12,216 bases of DNA, from positions 1 through 12,216 of the forward strand of contig DATDMG010000521.1 of the NCBI GenBank assembly GCA_036518955.1, in the 5' to 3' direction. Shown here piece by piece: positions 6,874 through 12,216 of this stretch (its first letter is position 1; each line of letters starts with the position of its first letter). The notes under the pieces were generated by a model. It ran no database searches. It saw nothing but the letters and a program-made list of their open reading frames with translations, and was not told the DNA's origin. This stretch comes from DATDMG01 sp036518955 (GTDB lineage: Bacteria; Actinomycetota; Actinomycetes; Actinomycetales; Kineosporiaceae). The position numbers and the translations under genes were made by a program.

Positions 6874-8281
6874 CGCGTGCGGCGGTCAGGTGGGGTGCCG
6901 CGCCCCAGAGCTTGCGGTATTCCGCGGCGGCCTTCGGGTTGGCGGCGGAGTCCCAGATCGCGGAGCCGAGGCTGTCCGCGGCCTCGTTGAAGTAGTTCTC
7001 GTACAGCAGGATGTCCTTGTTCTGCAGGAAGAAGCCGTACATCGAGTAGATGAAGAACGGGTTGTCGCCCGAGCCGTCCTTCGACGTCGATGTCAGGCCC
7101 CACTCGGGGATCGCCAGCTTCTTGTGGTGGGCGCGGGCGAAGTCGGCGACGTCGGCCAGGCCGGCCGCGTTGGCGGGTCGGAGAGTGCGCTCCCACTCAC
7201 CGCCGTTGCGCGACTTCACCGTGTACGAGTCGTAGTGGTCACAGCCGACGACGTCGACGACGTCGTCACCGGGATAGAGCCTGGTGAGGCTGTCCATCCG
7301 GTCCTTGCCGCCCTCGAGAGCCTTGCCACAGGTGATGTCGAAGCCGAACACCAGCGTGGGGGCGACGGTCTTCATCACCGACTGGACGTGCCGCCAGGCC
7401 GCCTTGTAGTCGTCCGCGCGGTCCGCGTCGGCGCCCCACGGGAACCAGGTGCCGTTCGCCTCCAGCCCGATCCGGACGAAGGCGTCGGGGCGGTGGTGGT
7501 GCAGCAGTATCCGGGCGACGGCCTGGAACACGTCGTCGTGCTTGCCGGCTGCCACGTCCGCGAGCGTGCCGGAGTCGTTCTTCGGCAGCAGCGGCAGGCC
7601 GTACGAGATCCGGCCCTTGAACGCGTCCAGCGTGCTCACGTGCCACTCGGAGCCCTTGAGCTGCTCCCAGGTGTCGTAGGCGGGGTAGGTGGTGACGACG
7701 TCCGCGGTCTGGCCTCGCCAGGTACCGAAGGTGTCGATCCGGTTCACCGAGATCCCGCCGCCCGTCCACGCGCCGCTCAGCCAGGTCCGGCCGGCGGGCA
7801 GCGCGGCCGCCTTCCCGGTGGTCGACGGCGTGCCGGACGGCGCGTCGTCCAGTTGCGACCCGTGCAGTGTGAGCGCGACGACGGTGATCCCCGCCCCGAG
7901 GACGAGCAGGACGCCGATGGCGGCGGACACGAGGAACGCGGGCGACCCGGCGCCGCGGCGCCGGCGCGGGCCGGAGGGCGGGCTGTCGATGCTCGGGGGC
8001 GTCCCGTTGACCGGGCCCTGGGTGGGGGCGGCGAATGCCTGCGTCGGCTGATCCGCGAAGGCACCCGGCCGCGTCGGGTAAGCCGCCGATCGAGTCGGGT
8101 GGCCGGCCGGTTGGGTGGGGTACGGCGAGGACTGGGAGGGCTGGGTGGGGTACGGCGAGGGCTGGGTGGGGGACGACTGCCCCGTGGAGGCCCTCGGCGC
8201 CTGACCCGGGGGCTGTGCCCACTGCGGTACCGGTCTGGTCGTCGGGTCGTCACGAGAGCCGTCCAAGGACATGCCCGTCAT
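6869..8281 (-). CDS. Membrane-anchored GH26-like glycoside hydrolase with proline-rich cytoplasmic N-terminus
   Basis: This 470-residue protein has three parts. Residues 1-104 are disordered and rich in Pro, Gln, Thr and Ser with repeated PTQP/PTR motifs. An Arg patch (106-109) then precedes one membrane helix (about 114-139). The rest (about 165-465) is an external TIM-barrel-like domain. RIGLEANGTW (270-279) resembles the GH26 acid/base region (RxxHExNGxW) with Glu274, and IPEWGL (391-396) supplies a nucleophile-like Glu393. The domain would therefore cleave beta-linked polysaccharide outside the membrane, although some relatives lack proven activity. ATG 8281 is used; ATG 8272 would give the same protein three residues shorter, and neither has a clear ribosome site. 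It follows the GT2-like gene by 48 bp on the same strand. The substrate is unknown; beta-mannan, beta-glucan or the locus's own polymer are candidates. Confidence 0.8.
   Translation of the reverse strand: MTGMSLDGSRDDPTTRPVPQWAQPPGQAPRASTGQSSPTQPSPYPTQPSQSSPYPTQPAGHPTRSAAYPTRPGAFADQPTQAFAAPTQGPVNGTPPSIDSPPSGPRRRRGAGSPAFLVSAAIGVLLVLGAGITVVALTLHGSQLDDAPSGTPSTTGKAAALPAGRTWLSGAWTGGGISVNRIDTFGTWRGQTADVVTTYPAYDTWEQLKGSEWHVSTLDAFKGRISYGLPLLPKNDSGTLADVAAGKHDDVFQAVARILLHHHRPDAFVRIGLEANGTWFPWGADADRADDYKAAWRHVQSVMKTVAPTLVFGFDITCGKALEGGKDRMDSLTRLYPGDDVVDVVGCDHYDSYTVKSRNGGEWERTLRPANAAGLADVADFARAHHKKLAIPEWGLTSTSKDGSGDNPFFIYSMYGFFLQNKDILLYENYFNEAADSLGSAIWDSAANPKAAAEYRKLWGAAPHLTAARG
8112..8169 (-). repeat. 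30-bp-period repeat encoding SPYPTQP units
   Basis: The 19-bp core tgggtggggtacggcgagg occurs at 8112-8130 and again at 8142-8160, with a partial third copy from 8163. On the minus strand it encodes two tandem SPYPTQP decapeptide units of the cytoplasmic proline-rich region. Confidence 0.85.
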
Positions 8282-8328
8282 GCTAGGCGGCGGCCGGTTA
8301 ACGCGTGGCCCGGCGCACCCAAACCGTG

Positions 8329-8334
8329 ATCATA
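8329..8334 (-). promoter_or_regulatory. Possible -10 element for the GH26-like gene
   Basis: TATGAT on the minus strand matches TAnnnT and lies 48 bp before ATG 8281, overlapping the stop codon of the GT2-like gene. No good -35 is seen 16-18 bp upstream, so co-transcription with the GT2-like gene is equally likely. Confidence 0.3.
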
Positions 8335-9304
8335 TAGCTTGGCTCTGATCATGCGCGTGGGTCGCTCCCTGGCCCGCGGCGTCCAGGTTCTGGATGTCCC
8401 GGGCCACCTGCTCCCAGTCGGCCCCGGGGGACAGCTGGCCGATCTCCATGTGTGCCGCGAGGCACGGCTTGGCGGCCAGGTAGAGCCGGCGCCGGCTCGG
8501 CCGGCGGTGGGAACGGAGGTTGGTCGCCAGCAGGAACGGTGCCAGGGAGGCGTTGCGCACCCGCTCCTTCGCCGACTCGCCCTCGAGGCCGGCCAATTGG
8601 CGCAGCAGAGGACCGTAGTGGTGCGGTTCGAATCCCTGGATCGCGACAGCGGTGTCGTGGTCCCGGTACATGGTCTTGTGTGGAATCATGCAGAATCGGA
8701 AAATCCGGTAATCCTCACGTAGTGCCTTCGCACGGCCACCGAACGTGCTGGCGGTGCTCAGCAGTCGCCGCCATTCCTGACCGTCGACCATCGCGGGTGA
8801 CGGTGCCCACCAATTGCGCGGTTCGGGCGGGCCGTCAGGGTCGGCCTCCTCCGGCGAATAGCCACCATAGAGCGCAAAATAGTCGACCTCGGGCATCGCC
8901 TCGGCGGCAGCGATCAAGCGGGTGAAGGCCTCCGGCCGGTACAGGTAGTCGTCCTCGCTGTACCAGACGACGTCGCCGTCCGCCCAGTTCAGCCGCTGGG
9001 GCATCTGCAGGCTGAAGACGTACGACCGCCGCATGCCGACGCCGGGAAGCTGGATGATCCGCCCGTGCGGGCGCATCAGCTCGAGCAGGTCGTCCGGCAT
9101 TGGTCCGTCATTCACAAAAATGATCTCGGACTGGTCGCGGGTCTCGGCTGCGGCCCGTAGGAACGATTGGAGCCCGAGCTTCTTGCTGAAGAACGAGGGC
9201 CGGTTCTTCATGTTCTGGCCACCGTAGGCCCGATAGACCAGGTGCAACAAGACGGTGTCCTCCAGGTGAGCGGGGGCGGACCTGCGGCTCCAACGGTAGC
9301 GCAC
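8330..9304 (-). CDS. GT2-like (GT-A fold) glycosyltransferase
   Basis: This 324-residue protein has GT-A features: a hydrophobic strand leading into IIFVNDGP (61-68), expected to contact the nucleotide, and WYSEDDYLY (114-122), whose Asp pair is in the right place for the metal-binding DxD-type motif. A conserved-looking N-terminal segment (RAYGGQNMKNRPSFFSKKLG, 25-44) precedes them, and the C-terminal half is rich in His and Arg. No membrane helix is seen. The start is GTG 9304, the first in-frame start before the fold, with a weak GAGGG upstream. The codons of the middle section are distinctly richer in A/T than neighbouring genes (for example around 8690-8720, 8810-8885 and 9100-9130), a possible sign of transfer. 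Donor, linkage and acceptor are unknown. It sits between a small helical protein and the GH26-like gene on the same strand. Confidence 0.75.
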   Translation of the reverse strand: MRYRWSRRSAPAHLEDTVLLHLVYRAYGGQNMKNRPSFFSKKLGLQSFLRAAAETRDQSEIIFVNDGPMPDDLLELMRPHGRIIQLPGVGMRRSYVFSLQMPQRLNWADGDVVWYSEDDYLYRPEAFTRLIAAAEAMPEVDYFALYGGYSPEEADPDGPPEPRNWWAPSPAMVDGQEWRRLLSTASTFGGRAKALREDYRIFRFCMIPHKTMYRDHDTAVAIQGFEPHHYGPLLRQLAGLEGESAKERVRNASLAPFLLATNLRSHRRPSRRRLYLAAKPCLAAHMEIGQLSPGADWEQVARDIQNLDAAGQGATHAHDQSQAI

Positions 9305-9365
9305 GCCGTTGCGCCCTCTGCCCGGGCTTGTCCCGCGGTGGCGGAAGCCGGTTGCGGTGGACCGC

Positions 9366-9800
9366 TCAGGGAGTTCCCCACGGCTCCACGTGCCCCCCCT
9401 CGGGCGGCGCGGGGGTGGCTCCCCCGGACGGCGCGGGTGTCCCCGGTGTTTCGCCGGGCCGGGATGCGGGCGGCGAGCCCCCGGCGGCCTCTCCCTTGCG
9501 CTCCGCGAGCGCCCGCCGCAGTTCCTCCGACGCCTGCCCCAGGGTGGCGCCCAGGGCCTCCAGCAGGGAGTGCCCGACCTGCCGGACGTCCGCCTGCACG
9601 GCCTTGTCCCGGGCGGCCGTGCCGAGGGCCTCGAAGGTGTCCTGCAGGGCTCCGCCCATCCGCCGGGCGGCGTCCGCGAGCTCCTGGCGCGACTGCTCGG
9701 ACTCGGGGCCGCGCTGGGCCTCGTAGTGGACCTTGAGCTTGCGCCCCAGCTCGGTCAGCTTGTCCCCGGTCTCGTTCCACGCCCCACGCGCATCTGCCAT
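9366..9800 (-). CDS. Small helical protein of unknown function
   Basis: This 144-residue protein is not recognised. Residues 1-103 are charged, predicted almost wholly helical and likely coiled coil (DKLTELGRKLKVHYEAQRG, 13-31; later HSLLEALGATLGQASEELRR, 77-96). Residues 104-144 are a disordered Pro/Gly/Ala-rich tail. There is no signal peptide or membrane segment. ATG 9800 is preferred because GGTGTGGGG lies just upstream; GTG 9809 would add three residues. The body resembles small actinobacterial proteins with no assigned role. It lies 61 bp upstream of the GT2-like gene on the same strand and may share its transcript. Confidence 0.75.
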   Translation of the reverse strand: MADARGAWNETGDKLTELGRKLKVHYEAQRGPESEQSRQELADAARRMGGALQDTFEALGTAARDKAVQADVRQVGHSLLEALGATLGQASEELRRALAERKGEAAGGSPPASRPGETPGTPAPSGGATPAPPEGGHVEPWGTP

Positions 9801-9925
9801 GCCCCACACCTACCCCGGTTCGGGTGGCGGCGCCAGGGGTGGCCGGTGTCGGATTTCTGCTGGTTGCCGGGTTGAGTAGGGTTGGGTGGTCGGCGAAGGG
9901 AGGGGCGTAGTCACCATTGAGGGGC

Positions 9926-9940
9926 ACTGCAGTCTGCAGT
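9926..9940. promoter_or_regulatory. 15-bp perfect palindrome upstream of the promoter
   Basis: ACTGCAG-T-CTGCAGT has 7-bp arms around one base and ends 6 bp before the predicted -35. Its placement suits an activator or repressor site for the T4SS-like operon. The binding protein is unknown. Confidence 0.6.
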
Positions 9941-9946
9941 CACTCC

Positions 9947-9975
9947 TTGTCTGGGCACAGTACGGACGGTAGCGT
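9947..9975 (+). promoter_or_regulatory. Promoter of the T4SS-like operon
   Basis: TTGTCT (9947-9952), a 17-bp spacer and TAGCGT (9970-9975) match the actinobacterial housekeeping pattern. Transcription would begin near 9982, leaving a leader of about 195 nt before ATG 10178. Confidence 0.6.
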
Positions 9976-10016
9976 AGCGAACTCCGGTATCCGTGCAATT
10001 CGGGCGAGAGGCGCTA

Positions 10017-10081
10017 ACCGTGACGGTCAAGTAGAGGTTTACTGCCCGCGCGGCGATTCGCTTGCCGGATCACGGCCGCGG
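10017..10081 (+). other. Predicted structured leader of the T4SS-like transcript
   Basis: Three elements can pair: ACCGT-g-ACGGT (10017-10027); CGGCGA-ttcgc-TTGCCG (10051-10067, one G-T pair); and an outer CCGCG/CGCGG stem (10046-10050 with 10077-10081) enclosing the second. They could modulate expression. None matches a riboswitch class I know. Confidence 0.4.
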
Positions 10082-10177
10082 TCTGGCACGATTTCAGGGG
10101 ATCGATGACGATGAGCATCGGCTCGGTTGCCGTTGTGACCGGGTTCGTCCTAGATGGTCTGCCCTTGGGAGGGCGAG

Positions 10178-10456
10178 ATGGCAGGATCGATCGGGGCGTC
10201 GGTCGAGAGCGTGGTGCGGGCGGCGTCCGGCCCCACCGTCAACACCAACGGCGTCGTGGAGTGGGGCGTCAAGAACATCTTGCCGCTGCTCCTGCTCGTG
10301 ATCGGGATCTCGATCATCGCCAGCGCCCGCAAGGGGAGGATGTCCGAGAACGCCAACACGCTCACCAACGTGGTGATCGGTTCGGCGGTGATCGGGAGCG
10401 CCGCGCTGCTGTTCGCGTTCGCGACCTCGCTGAGCAGCCTCCTCTTCGGGGGCTGA
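10178..10456 (+). CDS. Small two-TM membrane protein, VirB2-like by position
   Basis: This 92-residue protein has two hydrophobic helices, about 31-49 (VKNILPLLLLVIGISIIASA) and 63-83, joined by a short basic-polar loop, RKGRMSENAN (51-60). The hydrophilic N-terminus has no clear cleavable signal. ATG 10178 is chosen because GGGAGGG (10167-10173) lies 4 bp upstream; an in-frame ATG at 10154 lacks such a site. It is the first gene of a three-gene run followed by TcpE/VirB3-like and VirB4-like genes. Two-TM proteins in this position are usually VirB2 pilin-like or channel subunits. Sequence identity to VirB2 cannot be shown here, so the role is inferred from topology and order. Confidence 0.8.
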   Translation: MAGSIGASVESVVRAASGPTVNTNGVVEWGVKNILPLLLLVIGISIIASARKGRMSENANTLTNVVIGSAVIGSAALLFAFATSLSSLLFGG

Positions 10457-10459
10457 GTC

Positions 10460-10897
10460 ATGCGCGTCGCGCCGGACGACGAGGTGTACCGGGTCAACAC
10501 GGTCTGGCTGGGGCCTCGCGGGCTGACCTTCCCCTGGACCGCCCGCTACCTCGCCTACGCGGTCTGGCTCGTCACCTTCCTCGTCGTGATCGGATTCGAG
10601 GCGGTCACCCCGCTGTCGGTGGGCGTCCCGCCGACGTGGGAGGTCGTCATCACCACGCTGTTCACCTACGCCGTGATGGGCTTCGTCGACCACGACCGCC
10701 CCGTGGCGGCCGTCTGGCAGACCTTCATCGCCGATCTCTCCGCACCCCGTGGGGTGACCTCGAGGACCATGGTCACTTCGACGCGTAGGGTGCGTATCAG
10801 GCAGTCGCGGTATCGCGAACTGCAAGGGTCGGGGCGCGGCCGGCGGGGAGTGTTCGCCCGGCTGCGTCCCCGGAAGGTCCCCCGGAAGGTCGGTTGA
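10460..10897 (+). CDS. VirB3/TcpE/PrgI-like small T4SS membrane protein
   Basis: This 145-residue protein starts 3 bp after the previous stop, behind a GGGGG ribosome site. A short N-terminus (VYRVNTVWLGPRGLTFPWTA, 9-28) leads into two membrane helices (about 29-47 and 58-76), then a long, very basic cytoplasmic tail (about 77-145) ending RPRKVPRKVG. VirB3-like proteins (TcpE, PrgI in Gram-positive systems) are small two-helix partners of the VirB4 ATPase and sit just before its gene, exactly as here. The basic tail is longer than in typical VirB3 and could contact nucleic acid, lipid or the ATPase. Its stop overlaps the next start by one base (TGATG), so the two are probably translationally coupled. 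Confidence 0.75.
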   Translation: MRVAPDDEVYRVNTVWLGPRGLTFPWTARYLAYAVWLVTFLVVIGFEAVTPLSVGVPPTWEVVITTLFTYAVMGFVDHDRPVAAVWQTFIADLSAPRGVTSRTMVTSTRRVRIRQSRYRELQGSGRGRRGVFARLRPRKVPRKVG

Positions 10898-12216
10898 TGG
10901 CGGCACGTTCCCGATCGGGGGCCGGCTCTCGCCGCGAGGCGCGGCTTCCCCTGGCCTTGCGTCGGATCGACGGCAACCTGGCCTTCGGCTCCGGCGGCAC
11001 CTGGGCCTGGTTCTGGGTGCCCACCGAGCGCTGGGCGTTCCGTCCGGACGGCGAGCGCTCGAACCTGGTCGTCGACCTGGCCTCGCGGGTGGCAGCCCTC
11101 GCGGGTCGTCAGCTGCACCTGCGGGTGACCTCCCGGCCCTACCCGGCGGCAGCCTGGGCCCGCGCCCTGGACCAGCGGACGCCGCAGCCGCTGCGGACGG
11201 CCGCCGGCCCGAGCTGGGCGGACCACCTGGTGCGTGCCCAGCGGCACGTGCGGGCCTCCACGATGGCGGACAAGGAGGTCTACCTGGGGGTCCGGCTCGT
11301 CGACCCGGGCAGCCTGGGCGGCGGCCTCGGCCGGCTGTTCGGCGGCCACACCCGGGGGCCGAACCGGGAGCGGATCGAGCGGGACGCCGCGCTGGTCGCC
11401 GAGACGGTGGCGGGGGCCGGGCTGCTGGCCCGGCCGGCCGAGGCGGTCGAGCTGGAGTGGCTCCTGCACCGGTCGCTCGGGCTCGGGCTGCCCGCGCCCG
11501 GGCCGCTGTCACCGGTCCGCGACGGCACCTGGGAGTCGGAGGATCTCTTCGAGATCAGCGACACGGTCGCGTTCGAGGCCGAGCCCTTCGGTCAGACCGT
11601 GAAGATCACCCGGCGGGGCACCGGGCTGGCGCCCGTCGTCCGGCACGCCGCCGTGATGACCATGGGGCGGGTGGAGACCGTCGAGGTCCCGGAGACCGCG
11701 CAGGACCCGTGGCTCGCCCAGACCGACCGGATGCCCTTCGGTGTCGAGTGGTCGATCCGGCTGGACGTCCTCGACGGGCAGCAGGCCCTGGACGCCGTCG
11801 CCCGCAAGCTGCTCGTCGTCCGGGACATGCAGCGCCACTACCGCGAGCACGACCTCGACGAGCCGCTCGCCCTGGAACGGCAGGCCCGGCAGGCCCGGGA
11901 GATGCAGGACGCGATGTCGTCCGGTGGTGACGTGGCGGGCTGCCGGGTGCACGGCTGGTTCCGGATGGCGGTCGCCGCCGACACCGAGGAGGCGTGCCTG
12001 GAGCGGGTGCGCGCGCTCACCGACGTGTACCGCAAGCGCCGGATGACCGTCGTCCTGCCGAAGGGCCAGTTCGGCCTGCTGCGCGAGTTCGTGCCGGGCG
12101 AGCCGCTGTCGTCGACGGCGTACCGTCGGCGGCTGCCGGTGATCTACTTCGCCGCGGGGATGCCGCACGCGTCGTCCCGGTTGGGTGATCGGCGCGGCCC
12201 CTACATCGGGCACACC
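10897..12216 (+). CDS. VirB4-like T4SS ATPase, N-terminal part (partial, runs off the window)
   Basis: The frame is open for 440 codons from ATG 10897 to the last base, with no stop. GGAAGG (10884-10889) lies 7 bp upstream. The visible part fits the N-terminal domain of actinobacterial VirB4/TraC-type proteins: a basic start, a central mixed alpha/beta region with FGVEWSIRLDVLDGQQALDA (291-310), a helical stretch DMQRHYREHDLDEPLALERQ (320-339), and a later PKGQFGLLREFVPGEP (398-413), the segment that usually precedes the nucleotide-binding domain. Walker A and B motifs are not in view and would be expected just beyond the window. Such ATPases drive substrate or subunit movement in T4SS and conjugation machines. 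The identification rests on overall pattern and on the two preceding genes; no catalytic residue is visible. Confidence 0.75.
   Translation, partial: MAARSRSGAGSRREARLPLALRRIDGNLAFGSGGTWAWFWVPTERWAFRPDGERSNLVVDLASRVAALAGRQLHLRVTSRPYPAAAWARALDQRTPQPLRTAAGPSWADHLVRAQRHVRASTMADKEVYLGVRLVDPGSLGGGLGRLFGGHTRGPNRERIERDAALVAETVAGAGLLARPAEAVELEWLLHRSLGLGLPAPGPLSPVRDGTWESEDLFEISDTVAFEAEPFGQTVKITRRGTGLAPVVRHAAVMTMGRVETVEVPETAQDPWLAQTDRMPFGVEWSIRLDVLDGQQALDAVARKLLVVRDMQRHYREHDLDEPLALERQARQAREMQDAMSSGGDVAGCRVHGWFRMAVAADTEEACLERVRALTDVYRKRRMTVVLPKGQFGLLREFVPGEPLSSTAYRRRLPVIYFAAGMPHASSRLGDRRGPYIGHT

Larger units (their letters stand above)
9801..10177 (+). other. Non-coding regulatory region upstream of the T4SS-like genes
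   Basis: This 377-bp stretch has no convincing gene on either strand. It holds the start side of the small helical protein gene (minus), a 15-bp palindrome, a good plus-strand promoter and a leader of about 195 nt with several possible hairpins (listed separately). Base composition is less GC-extreme than the flanking genes. No tRNA or known riboswitch was recognised. Confidence 0.7.

Noticed and set aside
6890..8329. A 479-codon open frame on the plus strand opposite the GH26-like gene
   Set aside because: The minus strand encodes a coherent membrane helix and GH26-like motifs. The plus frame has no recognisable domain and is a codon-bias shadow.
9309..9875. A 188-codon plus-strand frame opposite the small helical protein
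   Set aside because: Low-complexity Gly/Arg/Pro translation with no start signal. The minus strand gives a coherent helical protein with a ribosome site.
9869..9888. GGGTTG-type short direct repeat resembling telomeric sequence
   Set aside because: Only two imperfect copies, in GC-rich non-coding DNA. No evidence for a replicon end.
9917..10108. Small 63-codon plus-strand ORF in the regulatory region
   Set aside because: It spans the palindrome and promoter, has no ribosome site and shows no coding-type third-position bias.
9982..10177. Known riboswitch such as c-di-AMP or c-di-GMP type in the T4SS leader
   Set aside because: Stems are present, but I could not find the conserved core bases of those classes. 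Left as an unclassified leader.
10105..10788. A 227-codon plus-strand frame overlapping the first two T4SS-like genes
   Set aside because: Translation is His/Arg/Gly-rich without domains and conflicts with two well-formed membrane proteins that have good ribosome sites.

Overview
The window is dense, very GC-rich DNA with strong G/C preference at third codon positions, GTG starts and short gaps. This, plus a probable F420-dependent LLM-class oxidoreductase and a Gram-positive type IV secretion (T4SS)-like gene set, points to a high-GC actinobacterium. Genus cannot be fixed from sequence reading alone. Most long alternative frames are GC-driven shadows of real genes.

Layout. (1) 2-2062, plus strand: the tail of an upstream gene, possibly a CheB-type methylesterase, then three bases later a CheR-type methyltransferase fused to PAS - long heptad coiled coil - PAS, with no kinase at its end. 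(2) 2065-3630, minus strand: a 14-TM-type MFS exporter converging on CheR with a 2-bp gap. Its promoter is unusually legible: two TTTCA-N8-TGAAW operator-like repeats, one filling the -35/-10 spacer. (3) 3812-6840, plus strand: a LLM oxidoreductase, then a NodB-type polysaccharide deacetylase and a GT4-type glycosyltransferase in tight tandem. (4) 6869-9800, minus strand, read right to left: a small helical protein, a GT2-like glycosyltransferase, and a membrane-anchored GH26-like glycoside hydrolase with a proline-rich cytoplasmic N-terminus. A hairpin lies between blocks 3 and 4. (5) 10178 to the end, plus strand: three tightly spaced genes resembling virB2 (two-TM small protein), virB3 (TcpE/PrgI-like) and virB4 (ATPase, cut by the window end), behind a 377-bp non-coding region with a good promoter, a 15-bp palindrome and a long structured leader.

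Functional reading. Blocks 3 and 4 together look like a cell-surface or exopolysaccharide module: two glycosyltransferases, a deacetylase and a surface hydrolase. No polymerase, flippase or ABC exporter is visible, so the polymer and route are unknown. The T4SS-like operon is probably a separate unit that continues beyond the window. The most noteworthy items are the virB2-B3-B4-like order behind a structured regulatory region, the double-operator exporter promoter whose regulator is absent, and the glycan module with its unusual GH26-like membrane protein.
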